The notes below the pieces were generated by a model. The model saw nothing but the letters and a program-made list of their open reading frames with translations. It ran no database searches and was not told the DNA's origin. Shown here in pieces: positions 1 through 10,606 of a DNA stretch of 64,000 nucleotides. Each line of letters starts with the position of its first letter. Position 1 is the stretch's first letter. A program made the position numbers and the translations under genes. The DNA comes from Blastocladiella emersonii ATCC 22665 (lineage: Eukaryota; Blastocladiomycota; Blastocladiomycetes; Blastocladiales; Blastocladiaceae), in NCBI GenBank assembly GCA_025594325.1, contig JANHCV010000009.1, forward strand, positions 558,001-622,000. The letters run 5' to 3'.

Positions 1-65
1 TTCATTCGCTCTCTGGACGGGAGGTAGTGGTGTAAGGCCGGGCGCGGGACAGCGCGAGACAGTTT

Positions 66-212
66 GAGACGCGTCGCGATATCATGTGAGCGGCTTGCGG
101 CGTGGCTGTGCGCCCTCTACCGTGAGCGACGCCGCCATGTGCAAAGTTGTTTGGGCGGATCGGCGTGAAATCGGGCGCGAGACAGTTTGAGACGCGTCGC
201 GATATCATGTGA
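66..212 (+). repeat. Direct repeat pair carrying the GACGCGTC ... CATGTGA element
   Basis: Two near-identical copies, at about 51-92 and 176-217, each contain GAGACGCGTC, then a short A/T-containing spacer, then ATCATGTGA. The copies lie upstream of the first LRR gene. Looser copies in either orientation occur at about 2169, 19914, 39681, 41452, 49987, 62080 and 62932. The ACGCGT core equals the yeast MCB (MBF) box and the other half resembles an E-box. A regulatory role is inference. Confidence 0.6.
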
Positions 213-334
213 GCGTCTCGTGGCGTGGCTGAGCGCCGTTCGCCCGCTCTCACGCTTCCTCGAGCGACGCCGCTCTGCACCAGGTGCCCTCCTCCCTGGA
301 AAAGTCAACCCACCGCTATCGCAACGTAAACTCC

Positions 335-2082
335 ATGCAATGTCGTTCAAAGCTGTTCATGTACGAGGTCATTGAGCGGATCTTGTGCTACGCGGTCGAG
401 TTGCACGACGACCCGGACGACGTCCCCGGCATGCTTCAGTACGCGCGCGTCGCACGTCAACACTTGATTCCGCGAGTTCAGCATCACATCATCTTGCGCT
501 CTCCAAGCCTGTCGCTCGCGTCAGCAACCAAGCGAGGCAACGTTGCTCTCCTCGAAAAGTGGCGCTCGCTCGGCCTTCCCTTGGCTTGCGACTTGGAAGC
601 GCTGGGCGAAGCAGTCGATGCCGAGTATTTGACGTGCCTGGAATGGTGGCGCGACTCTGGAGTCCTCGTTCACCAGAAGCTCTCTAAATGGCTCGCGCGA
701 CGTGGCCGCTCGAATTGGTCCATTGTTTACCTGGCGCTATGTGCTCGCAGACCCGCGCATGTCTCTCCTTCCACTAGCGAGTCAAGCGACCTCGACGACA
801 GCGATACAAAATCATTCCTACCGGTTGTGGATGCGGAAATCAACAAGCTGTGCCCCGGCATCGCGTCAGGCGACATCAGTGTAATCATGTTGCATCGCCA
901 ACCGCTCTCGCAGGCTGGTGTTCGCGCCCTCAACCAAGCGATGGCGAGTCCGTCGCAGTGGCTTCAATCGGTCATGATTCATAGTTGCACCCTCGATTTG
1001 CCGCGGCTACATGCGATTCGGTTCTCTCACTCTGTCTCGTCTATCGAATTACAGCGGATCTGGCTGAAAAAAACTATTCGGCCGCGGATGCCGCCCTGGC
1101 CGTTGCCTGGCCTCCAGGCCTCACAACGCTGGCAATCACGGATTCGGACATTTCGGCCGAACTTGTGCCCTGCTTGCTCTCTCAGATTCCTGTGAGCTTG
1201 GAAGAATTTACTGTCGGGCTTAACAAGCTCGACATTCCAACCACCGAAGCTTTTCTAAACGCTCCTCCGCCCAACCTCAAGTCGTTGAGCTTCCATCAAC
1301 ACACTATTGACAGTTCCAGTCTTGCGCGCATCGGACGCCATTTGCCGCCAACTCTCAAGTCTTTCGTAATTGCGAATTACCCACTTGCGAATTTCAACGG
1401 CAGCCAACAGACTTGGCGGTTTCCCGCTTCTCTCACCAACTTGTTGTTCGCTAGCAGCCAATTAGACCTCGACGGGACAAGGGCGCTCGCGCCGGCACTT
1501 TCATCGGGCGCAATCAAGTTCCTTAGCCTGAGCGGAATAGGATTGTCGACCCGTGCCTGGGAGCTGCTTCTTGCCTCCCTGCCCGACACACTCACGTCCC
1601 TCAACATTGCCGAAGAGGATCTCAGCAATGAGTCGGCCGTCGCTAAGATCACGGGTCATCTTCCAGCTCAGCTCAACAGCCTTGAAATCAATTGTGTCAC
1701 GCTCTCGCCTGTTGGCGTCGCTCGTATCTTCTCAAGCCTTCCTCCCTCGCTCCGCACGTTTACGTTTGCGGGCTGACGCCATGCCTCGTCATATATGCAT
1801 GTTCTCGCTCAGCACATTCCGGCTTCGCTCAACAGTCTCTCTCTTACCATCACGCCGCTGACCGATGCGGCAATCAGCTGTCTCGCCACCAGCCTACCCG
1901 CGGCGCTGGAGTGGCTGGTATTGTATGACGACGCGATTTCAAGCGCAGCGGCCATCCAGCTAGCAAAGCAGCTACCCGCAGGCCTCAAGTATCTCAACTT
2001 GGCCCAAAACCCAATTGACGACCCAGGAATCGCGGCGATTGAAGAGATCTTGTCCAAGGCTCGCACTGAAGTCGCATTTTGA
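335..2082 (+). pseudogene. LRR protein gene 1, broken by a frameshift and a nonsense codon
   Basis: The N-terminal part has a short helical region (ERILCYAVELHDDPDD) and a 'CLEWWRDSG' element. It is followed by leucine-rich repeats of about 26 residues, each beginning LPxxLxxL. The frame switches at the A7 run at 1067-1073, and one missing A would explain it. An in-frame TGA lies at 1774-1776. The 26-residue repeat period continues in register across that TGA, to a stop at 2082, which argues for a nonsense mutation rather than an intron. The start is uncertain: ATGs lie at 335 and 359 in frame and at 340 out of frame. It is a tandem duplicate of the gene at 2342-4127, with similar sequence before the start. 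The role is unknown; an F-box-like adaptor is possible but not shown. Confidence 0.75.
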
Positions 2083-2341
2083 GCTGATAGTTTTCATCAT
2101 TTTGTCTTCAATAAATGTATCATCTGCGACTCGTTTAGCGTATGGAGGACGCGCTTGCACGCCAGTGCGAGACGCGTTTTGAAATCACGTGGAAATCAGG
2201 CCCATCACGGGGGAGGAAGTTCGAGTGGCGCACGCTTCGCTGGTTGTCCCGGCCGCCATCTTGAGGAGCGGCGGGCGCACGCTCTCCCGTTTCCCCTCGC
2301 TCATCACCTCGCCCATGATTGCAACGTAAATTTCATGCAAA

Positions 2342-4127
2342 ATGACCGTCGTGCTCGACATACCTCAGATCCTTGAACGCATTTTTTATGTCGTGCGGTG
2401 TGGCTGCACCCCAAAAAGTGCCGCTTTGACGACGACATCCCCGGACTCATGCAATACGCCCGTGTGATGCGCCAGGAGCTGATTCCGGGCATTCATCTCG
2501 CCATCATGAAGCGAGTTCCGGACTTTTCACTTGACGCGGCAACCTGGACTGGAAACGTCGCGCTTCTCCGCAAGTGGGCGTCGTATCAAGTTCCTCTCAC
2601 AATTTCAGTCAATGACCTAAAGGGTGCCTATGCGCACCGCTTCCTCTCAGCTCTCGAATGGTGGCGCGACTCGGGTGCCCTTGACATGGACGAGCTTCAC
2701 GAGTCCCTCATACGAAGTCACTATCTTACCAGCCAAAGCTTCTTTGTCGCCCTTGGGATCGCACCGATAGATCCACCCGGGTACTACGATGACTACTGCG
2801 ACGCCCCCCCCCCCCCCAAATCAAACCGATCCCCGCCGATCAATTTGTGTCGACCATGTGCCCGGATATTGCCTCGGGCAAAATTCGCGAGCTTCAGATC
2901 ACCAAGCAGCTTGTGACGAATGCGGGAATCGCTGCGCTGAATGCTGCCATGGCGAGCCCCACGCAGGCGCTTCGAACCTTGATTCTGATGTCCAGCACCA
3001 TCGACCTCACACGACTGCTTGCGATGCAGCTTCCCGACACTCTGGAGAAGGTCGTCCTCCTCGATCTGTGGTTTGGTGATTCGCCGCCTTCTGATCTGGC
3101 CCGCTCAATCGAGTGGCCTTCAAGCCTCCGCGTGCTTCATTTATCGTACGACTTGGCTCTGTCCGCCGAGGCAGCAGCTTGTCTTTTTGCTCGCCTTCCT
3201 CCCATGTTGGACGACTTGACGATCTCCGTTAGGCAGCTCGAGGGCGACGATGCCCTCACGCTTGTCCGCGCGCTTCCAGTCACGCTCATCTCACTGACCT
3301 TGGAGACGGATAAAGTTACTGGTTCTGAGCTCGCTGCATTCGGACCCGAGCTTCCGGAATCACTTATTCGGCTCCGTTTAGTCTCGCGTGGGCTCTCCCA
3401 GGTGGACGAGAACACGATTTGGCGTTTTCCTAAGCAACTTTCGAGCCTCTCTCTTGCTCTGCCGTATGGATCGCTCGGCGAGCGCGCAACGCGCGTCCCT
3501 GCAAAATCCCTGCCGCTTACCACCCTTGACAAGCTTCAGCTCGATGAAGCCTCGTTGGAGCCGCAGGAAGCTGCTCAAGTATACCGCTCGCTTCCCGCGA
3601 CGCTCACTTCGCTCAGCGTGAACGGCACGAGAATCAATAATTCCGATGCGGACGCATTCGTCCTCGCGCTTCGAGATGGACTGAACTCTCTTGACTTGGC
3701 GCGGACGGAACTCTCGCAAGAATTTAAGATAACGCTTCTTCAACATCTGCCTCGGACGCTCAGCCACCTTTCGCTCGCGGGATCTCCATTTACGAGCGAA
3801 TGCGCCCAGCTCCTGGCCTTCAACATGCCACCAGAGCTTCACATGCTTGACCTCGAACGGACGGCCCTCGACGATGACGCTCTCATCTGTCTTGCACCGG
3901 GGCTTCCCGCCTCGCTCAAGCATCTGAACCTTGCCTACAACTTTTTTACCGAAAAGGGCACCCTCGTTCTCGCCGCCCATCTTCCTCCCAACCTGGAGTG
4001 CTTGGACATGCGCTGGTGCAAATCGGTCACCTACAAGGCCACCCAGGTGTTCTCGGAGGTGATCCCTTTAACCTATGACAAAAAGGTGTTCTACGCTTTC
4101 AAGTCGAAGCCAAAGCAGCCCTCGTAG
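2342..4127 (+). pseudogene. LRR protein gene 2, tandem paralogue with two homopolymer frameshifts
   Basis: The ATG at 2342 begins a helical segment (VLDIPQILERIF). The homologous frame then moves by one base near the A5 run around 2412-2417, and again at a C14 run at 2804-2817. From about 2830 to the TAG at 4127 an uninterrupted LRR domain of some 14 repeats follows (LPxxLxxLxL, about 24-26 residues each). The 'ALEWWRDSGA' element is shared with gene 1 and with the fragment at 63046. Each shift is consistent with one lost base in a homopolymer. That could be true decay, or an error or length polymorphism at C14. Other long genes in the window read cleanly, which favours decay. No signal peptide or membrane segment is visible. 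Confidence 0.7.
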
Positions 4128-5422
4128 CTGACCAAGCGTGCTTGGTCTTTTTTTGCCCAGCTCAAGCCGCGCGCCGAGCAGTTCTGACGGTCCGCCGCTC
4201 AAATTCGAAGCTGTTCTCATTTGATCGTTGTAAGTTAAGTTTTTTTTTTTCTCATTTGTTGTTAATGTATTCAAGTTGCTCCATGACCTCGGTGGCCGTA
4301 AGTGAGCAAGCTTCAAGTCTCACGTCAAGTGCAAGCAATCGTTGCCTCGCCCGCCCTGATCCACCAGTCAGCGCCCCTCAGGCATGAGCTCTCCGACTAT
4401 CGACCCGAATAAAGCTGTGATATTGTGTAGTAGCGAGCCTCCGCCCCAGAAAGATTCGACAAGACCGGCCCGCGGCGCTTCCTCGCGCGAACGACAAGAA
4501 CTGGTGCAAGTTGAAACCGTACGCGAGTCCCGTTCCTTTGATCCGTTGCCTGGTTGACGCGGGCAAGGTGATCGTCTCGCGGCCGGCGCGGGTGCCTGGG
4601 CGGGGCCTGTAAGCTGAGCCCAGCTTCGCGGCGGAGTCGACGATGATCAGCACGACGATCAAAGCGAGAGAAGAGGAAACAGTACGCACGTCAACCGTGC
4701 GAGCCGCGACTCACGCTGCCCGCCTCAGCCAGGGTTCGAGTCGTGGGTAAGCGGTTTGCGAGATTTTAAGTAGCGCGTCGGCGACTTGCGCTGAGCCAGC
4801 TTGCCGCGAGTGTCACGAGCGCCGCGATATCCAGATGGATAAGTCGTGCTTTGGTGAGCGCTTCAGCGACAGAGCCGTGTGCCTCCTGCATGATGAGGAC
4901 CTTGCGCGCTGAGTGCAGCTCATCAACCAAGTCGCAGAGGCCGCAGGGCGACCCGAAATGGACCGCATATATGCAGTGTCCACAATCGAGTGCGACGAGG
5001 CAGCGAACATCATGCAGGCAAACAGTGTGCGGTCCTCGTCACGTTTTCATTGTTCTTGCTCGGTACCACAGCGGTTGGAGCAAAGGAGATCGTTGCGAGG
5101 AGCCGCGAGTAGGCGACTGCCGACCACGGGCCGCGGCACGTCATGAAGCGGGCGGTAGCGAGTCAAATGCGCCAAGTGGCGAGATGCATGGTTCAGGGAT
5201 AGCAATACATGAGCGAGCGGGTTGGGGAGAAGCGGTGGGAGCTGGGGGCTGAGCGAAGAAACCACGCGTGCATTATGTCGCGTTGACATCACCTGACGCG
5301 GACCGGATCGGCGCAAGCCATCTTCGTTGCCCCTGAGGCGTGCCCCGCCTGCCCGCCGCCCATCATCGTCCCTCCTCTCTCCCTCGGCAGTCCGCCTTCA
5401 TCATCATCAGCACCACCCAACC
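4128..5422. other. Intergenic stretch with possible coding debris
   Basis: No intact gene is supported. On the plus strand, one frame from about 4832 to 5146 reads like decayed protein (for example LINQVAEAAGRPEMDRIYA) but contains an in-frame TGA near 4911 and has no recognised family. The sequence resembling a tRNA T-arm (GGTTCGAGTC near 4734) has no matching A box. Confidence 0.3.
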
Positions 5423-7231
5423 ATGGATAGCTCGGCCGACGGACCTGCTGCAACCCCGACCACGACCTCAGCCGCCTCCGTCGCCGCGGCTGCGGCCGCC
5501 GCCGCCGAAGCCATCGGCGCCGCGCTCGCCGGCGGCAGCAGCCCGACCACCACCGGCACCGGCACCGGCACCGGCACCACCGCGACGCCAGCCCCGACGC
5601 AGTACACGCGGTGGAGCCGCCCGCTGGACCAACAGCTGCTCCAAATCGTGGCGCGCCTGCGCCCGCACACGGCGCCGCACCGGACCAAGGCGACGACGTG
5701 GGAGTCGGTCGCCGACAACCTGTCTGCGGCGATCCGCGACTCGGGGTGCGGCGGGGCGAGCCGCCCGTCGACGCGCGCGGTCCGCCGCCGCGTCGACGGG
5801 TACGTGGACCGGTACCGCGCCGCCGCCGCCATGGTCCCGGGCTACGTGCCGGGGACGACGCCGGCGCCGGGCGTGGTGCTGGTCGACCCGATGCTCGACG
5901 CGTTCCTCGCCGCGATCGTCGCGGATATCGACGGGTCCAGGCGCATCATGCGCAAGCGGCGCCGCGACGCCAAGGCCGCGGGGGTGCCGTCGCCGGCGCT
6001 GACGCCCGCCCCCGCGCCGCGGCCGGACGCGGTTGCGTGTACCTGCGCGACGTCGCCCGCGGGACCCGCCGGGTGCTACCTGCACTACGTCCAGCACCAC
6101 CAGGCGGCCGCGGCTGCCGCGGCTGCTGCTGCTGCTGCGGCCGCCGCGTCGTCGCAGCCGCTGTTCGCGCCGGACCCGTCGCGTATCCAGCCCGCGGTGC
6201 CCGCGCCCGTCGCGGCGGGCAACTACTACGACTCGTCGTCCTCGTCCTCCTCATCGGGCTCCGAGTCCGAGTCCGAGTCGGAATCTGAGTCCGAGTCGGA
6301 CGCCGAGATGCCGCACCAGCAGCACCCGCAGCAGGTCGACGAGCTCGGCGGCGACGACGACGACGAGGTCCAGGTCCTCGCGCGGCCCGCCGGCACCGGC
6401 GTCGCCGACCACGCGGCGGCCGACCGCCTGTACGCGCAGATCGAGGCCGCGTTCGGTGTGCCAACTAGCACGCCGGCGACCGCTCCGAGCGCGCTCGTGG
6501 CCGCCCTGTCCGCAACGACGAGCGGTGCACCCGCAAGCGCTGCTGCTGCTGCTGCTGCTGCCGCGGCTGCGGCCGCGTCCCGGTTCACGGCACCCATGGC
6601 GCCCATCGTCCCGCCGCCCCTGATCCCGGCGTCGGCGCCGACGCCGCTCACCGCGATCCTGACGGGCGGGGCGCCGGCGCCGGCGCTCACGACCATGACC
6701 AGCGCGTCGGCCGCCGCTGCCGCTGCCGCTGCTGCGGCGGCGAGCAAGAAGCGCCGCCGCACGTCGCTCGACTCGACGGCCACCATGACCGCGACCGCGA
6801 AACGCGCCGCGCGCGCGCTCTCCCGCCCTCCTCACCCTTCCGACGACGCCGCGGGCGCCCTGACCGTCCTCGCGCGCGCGCTCGCGAAACAAACCGAGCT
6901 CGCGTCGGCGCTCGCGGTCCGCCAAGAAGAGCGCGAGACCCGCCTGATCACGCTGTTCGCGGACCTCGAAGCGCGGCGCGCGGACCGCGAGGCGCGCGTG
7001 ATGCAAATGCAGGCGGAGCGCGAGTTCCACCTGGTGCAGGCGCAGGCGCGGCACCACGAGATGGCGGTGCGCGAGCGCGAGCTCGTGGTGCGCGAGCGCG
7101 AGGTCGCGAATGCTGAGCGCGAGTTGGTGGCGCGGGGTGGGGTTGTGCTGCGGGGTTCTGGTGGTGGGAGTGGCGGGTATGGTGGGGAGGGGAATGGCGA
7201 GGGCGGGCCGGCGGTGCCGCCCGCGGTGTAA
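5423..7231 (+). CDS. SANT/Myb-like DNA-binding protein with C-terminal coiled coil
   Basis: Intronless ORF of 602 residues starting at the first ATG (CAACCATGG context). After an Ala/Thr-rich start, residues about 60-135 contain W-x8-LLxIV ... TTWExVAxxL ... a basic third helix (TRAVRRRVDGYVDRY), the tryptophan-spaced three-helix layout of SANT/trihelix-type domains. Then come long poly-Ala tracts, a Ser-Glu run (about 275-292) and a basic stretch (SKKRRR). The last ~110 residues form a highly charged, Arg/Glu-rich predicted coiled coil (RERELVVREREVANAEREL). The layout suggests a dimerising chromatin or transcription protein. The family assignment is by pattern only and no named orthologue is recognised. 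Confidence 0.75.
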   Translation: MDSSADGPAATPTTTSAASVAAAAAAAAEAIGAALAGGSSPTTTGTGTGTGTTATPAPTQYTRWSRPLDQQLLQIVARLRPHTAPHRTKATTWESVADNLSAAIRDSGCGGASRPSTRAVRRRVDGYVDRYRAAAAMVPGYVPGTTPAPGVVLVDPMLDAFLAAIVADIDGSRRIMRKRRRDAKAAGVPSPALTPAPAPRPDAVACTCATSPAGPAGCYLHYVQHHQAAAAAAAAAAAAAAASSQPLFAPDPSRIQPAVPAPVAAGNYYDSSSSSSSSGSESESESESESESDAEMPHQQHPQQVDELGGDDDDEVQVLARPAGTGVADHAAADRLYAQIEAAFGVPTSTPATAPSALVAALSATTSGAPASAAAAAAAAAAAAASRFTAPMAPIVPPPLIPASAPTPLTAILTGGAPAPALTTMTSASAAAAAAAAAAASKKRRRTSLDSTATMTATAKRAARALSRPPHPSDDAAGALTVLARALAKQTELASALAVRQEERETRLITLFADLEARRADREARVMQMQAEREFHLVQAQARHHEMAVRERELVVREREVANAERELVARGGVVLRGSGGGSGGYGGEGNGEGGPAVPPAV

Positions 7232-8052
7232 GTTTTGTTTGGGTCGTGAGTGAAGTGTAATGTATCTCTTTTTGTGCATGATGATGGTCTCGCTCGGCCG
7301 GCCGTGCTCGTTCGAGTTGGCGGGATATTGGTGGCGAGCGACGCTGGAGACAAGGCTGGATCGAACGAAACGCGCAGCGTGCGTGGCCACAGTCAGCCCA
7401 TGGCCGCGATGCAGCTCGCCCGCTCAGGAACGCTGGCCGCGACGTACAGCCGCGCAAGGAAGCTGCCCACCGTTCCATAACGCTGGCGAGAACTGAAGTG
7501 ACGCGAGTGAGATGAGCGACAACGGCAACGGCCAAGGCCATGGCCGCCGTCGTCTCGTCGCGCTTCACGGCCATCGTCGCGTCGAGCGTCACTTTGGAAC
7601 GCCCCGCCGGCCGCGACTAAGGACGCCGGCGAGAACATGAGCGCGAAACGAGTGAGGCCGCGCTCAGCGAGCACGTCCATGACTACACACGACTGAAGGA
7701 TGCTTCAAGATCTCGAGAGAAGCGCGAGTGAGACACGCGAGCAACCACGGCCATCATCCATCCTCGCGCTCACTGCTCAGAGACGTCGTCGGAACTCGAA
7801 GGAAGACAAGGCAGGATTAGAGATGTGCGAGCAAAACCATGTGTACTACTGCAGATACAAGCCAAACAACGACAACCAACGACAACTCACTGCGGGTGCG
7901 CGCGCTGCATGAGGCGGCGGTACGTGTCCGTGGTCGGCCACGTCGGCGCGAGCCGCACCGGCGGCGGAAGCCACTGCGGCGGGAGCACGGGCACGGGCGG
8001 GTACGGGGGCCACGACGACCACGCGCCGTAGGCGACCCCCGCGTCACCGCGG
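7232..8052. other. Intergenic region between SANT-like gene and bZIP 1 terminator side
   Basis: About 820 bp between a plus-strand stop and a minus-strand stop. I see only short frames, and no promoter-like or repeated structure that I can defend. Confidence 0.5.
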
Positions 8053-9258
8053 TTAAAACAGCGACGCGTTGGCGCCCGCCGGCATCGAGTACTGCGGGGG
8101 CAGCCCACGGGCGACGGCGTTGAGCTGCTTCTGCTGCTGCTCGACGAGCTGCATCGTGAGGCGGCGGACCTGGTCTTGGAGGTCGGCGTTGGACGCCTCG
8201 AGGTCGTTGACCTTGGCCTCGAGGAACTCGATCTTGGCCTGCTTGCGGGCGCGCGACTTGCGCGCCGACAGCGTGTTCTTGATGCGCTTGGCCTCCTTGG
8301 GGTCGATGTTCGGGTCGAGGTCGAGCGGCGACGGGCCCTCGTCGTCCTCATCCCCCAAATCGGCCTCGGTCGCCGTGCGCTTGTTGGGCTTGGGCGGCGC
8401 ACCGCGGCGCGGCTGGATGGGCGCGTCGAGGGCGATCAGGTTGGTCGGGTACGCGAGCTCGGCGGGCATCGACCGGCACTTGGACGACGACTTGCGCGTC
8501 GTGGTCGGGATGCGCGCCGTCGCCGAGGTCGACGCCGACGACGCCGTCTCGGACACGACGGGGGCGGGCGCGGGCGCGGCAGCAGCGTCGGGGGCAACGG
8601 GCTCAACCGGAGCGACGGGCTCGGGGGCGACAAACTCGAGCGCGGGCACCTCGACGTGCTCGAGGTCAGGTACGTCGGCGGGGAGGTCGAACGACATGCC
8701 GGCCGACGCGGCAGCGACGGCGGCGGCAGCCTGGAGCGCCGCGGGGCTGACGAGCGCGGGGACCGACGCCGCGGCGGCACCCTGGCCAACGAGGTCGGCG
8801 AGCGACAGGGCGGGCACGGGCGCGTGCGCGTGCGCGTGCGCGGGGGCCGCGTTCGGGTACATGGCGTACGGGTTCATGTACGCGAGGATGGCGGGGTCGT
8901 AGGCGTGGGCGAGGGGCACGGGGGCAAAGGCGAGCGGGTCGAACGCCATGCCGAGGGGCGCGTTGACGGTCGCGCGGGCCGGGTCAAAGGCGGCGGCCGC
9001 GTCGGGCACGGGCAGGTCGCCGCCGGCGCCGCCAACGTCCTTCTTCTCCGACTCCTCGAGCGAGATGGACCACAGCGCCGCGAGCTCGGCCGAGGCCGCC
9101 GAGCCGTCGAACAGCTGCGCGAACGCGTCGGCCGACGGGTCGGCGAACAGCTTGGCGAAGTCGAGTACGGCAAACTCGGACGAGCCGGGCGGCGTCGACT
9201 GCTGCTGGTTGGGCTGGCCGGCACCGGCGGCAGCGAGGTGGTTGTTCCATTCGGCCAT
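8053..9258 (-). CDS. GCN4-like bZIP transcription factor 1
   Basis: A 401-residue protein from the first AUG in this frame (9258). The long N-terminal part is Ala/Pro/acidic, like an activation region. At the C-terminus a bZIP has the invariant N-x7-R basic pattern (NTLSARKSRARK), then a leucine-zipper helix beginning IEFLEAKVNDLE. It closely matches the bZIP at 60301-61941, including a shared upstream block (YPxxxIAxDAPIQ), so the two are paralogues. The basic region resembles GCN4/CPC1, the fungal amino-acid-control activators. The leader contains a separate AUG-started ORF (9685-9515). Nuclear DNA-binding role by family; targets unknown. Confidence 0.88.
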   Translation of the reverse strand: MAEWNNHLAAAGAGQPNQQQSTPPGSSEFAVLDFAKLFADPSADAFAQLFDGSAASAELAALWSISLEESEKKDVGGAGGDLPVPDAAAAFDPARATVNAPLGMAFDPLAFAPVPLAHAYDPAILAYMNPYAMYPNAAPAHAHAHAPVPALSLADLVGQGAAAASVPALVSPAALQAAAAVAAASAGMSFDLPADVPDLEHVEVPALEFVAPEPVAPVEPVAPDAAAAPAPAPVVSETASSASTSATARIPTTTRKSSSKCRSMPAELAYPTNLIALDAPIQPRRGAPPKPNKRTATEADLGDEDDEGPSPLDLDPNIDPKEAKRIKNTLSARKSRARKQAKIEFLEAKVNDLEASNADLQDQVRRLTMQLVEQQQKQLNAVARGLPPQYSMPAGANASLF

Positions 9259-9514
9259 GTTGGCGGTCCACAGCGGGGGCGGGGTGAGGGCGAGGTGAGT
9301 GGTGGTGTTGCGATCGAGCAGGAGCGCTGAGACAGCGGTTGCAGCGAGTGGCGGGGGTGGGGTGGTGGTGTGGTCGACGTCGGGGGAGCGCAGGGCGACA
9401 GACGCGGGGGTCTGGAGAAGCGGCGCAGTGGGGGCAAGGGGGGTGTGGTGGTCGTCGACCCAAATCTCGGGGATGGCGGCAGCAGGCGGAGGTGCGGCTG
9501 CTACCTCACGCGGG

Positions 9515-9685
9515 CTAAATCGGCGACTGGGCGGGCACGCGGGCCGGGGTCGGCGGGCGGGCGGCAGCGAGGGCGGGCGGCGCGGCGAGGTCGAGGTCGG
9601 CCGGGAACAGGCCGCCGAACGGTCGGTGGTTGTGGTGGTGGCGGTGGTCTTGGTGGTGGGTGGAAGAGCGGGCCGCGATGGACAT
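9515..9685 (-). promoter_or_regulatory. Upstream ORF in the bZIP 1 leader
   Basis: A 56-codon ORF (ATG at 9685, TAG at 9515-9517) lies about 256 nt upstream of the bZIP 1 start. It is the only ATG I found on the minus strand between about 9700 and the main start. The leader extent is unknown, so transcription through it is inferred. If transcribed, it should restrain translation of the main ORF. Confidence 0.45.
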
Positions 9686-10156
9686 TCCCGGGGAGCGAGA
9701 GAGAGCGTGTGGAGACGAGATGGAGGCAACGGCGAGCGAGCGCGTGCAGACGTGTGCAGCGGAGGCCGGAGCGGAGCGGGAGGGGAGGGCCCGGACGAGT
9801 GGAGGAGCGCGGGGGACCGCCGCCGTTTTGACTGTTGCACGGGTGAGACAGGGACTCGACCGTCTTCTGGGCGGGACGCCAGAACAGGGACCCGTCAAGC
9901 CGCACCGTCACGCGCGGTTGACTCGATTCGCGCCCGGTGGCTTTCTTTTTTCGGTTTTGCGGTTCGGTCTCGCCGCCGCCACACGCACGCGCCCGTCACC
10001 TGACGCTTGCGATGCGTCTCTGCGCTTCCCTCGCGCCTCGCGCCGCCACGCCGCCGCCGACGCGTCGTTCACCTTCCCCCCCTCCTCTCCCGCGTGTCTC
10101 ACCTCAGCAACGCAGCCACTCTATGCAACCTGTATAAACCACCAGAAACCGCTAAA

Positions 10157-10553
10157 ATGTCGTCCCCCGCCGAGACCCGCCAGCTCAAGATCAAGACGGG
10201 CGTCGTGAAGCGGCTGGCCAAGGAGATCTTCATGTACCAGAAGGAGGCCGAGAAGCAGCAGGCCAAGGTCGCCGCCATGGCCGAGGCCGGCGCCGACGAG
10301 CACGACGTGCGCAAGCAGAAGGAGGTGCTGCAGGAGACGCTCGTCATGATCCCCGACACCCAGCGCCGCCTCGTCGACGCGTTTGCCGATCTCGAGGCCT
10401 ACGCTGTGCGTTACTCTTATGTTATCAGTACTTTGTGTGTGCTCACTCTCGTACCCGCCGTAGTCCGCTGTCGCCAACCTCAAGGAAACCCCCGAGTACG
10501 ACGCCGCCATCTCGGTCCTCGACGAGGCCCGCCCGCAGCTCGCCTCCGCATAA
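10157..10553 (+). CDS. TBCA: Tubulin-binding cofactor A (two exons)
   Basis: Exons 10157-10405 and 10464-10553 are joined by a 58-bp intron (GTGCGT..TAG), giving 112 residues, the usual size for cofactor A. The protein is a three-helix bundle type: RQLKIKTGVVKRLAKE near the start, EAEKQQAKV..., KQKEVLQETLVMIPDTQRRL, then DLEAYASAVANLKE across the splice. The family captures beta-tubulin in the folding pathway in the cytosol. The first ATG after the upstream stop-free segment with an AAAATGTC context was chosen. The gene converges on the zinc-knuckle gene, with stops only 53 bp apart. Confidence 0.93.
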
Positions 10554-10606
10554 CCTTGCAACTTGTCCTATATATATTCCACTCTCACCCTGACCACCCA
10601 TCGATC

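Noticed and set aside
1730-1810. Intron spanning the TGA of LRR gene 1 (GTTTGC..CTCAG)
   Set aside because: Removing it would break the 26-residue LRR period, which is exact when the segment is kept.
4690-4760. Possible tRNA from GGTTCGAGTC
   Set aside because: No A box, no acceptor-stem pairing and no plausible cloverleaf at the right distance.
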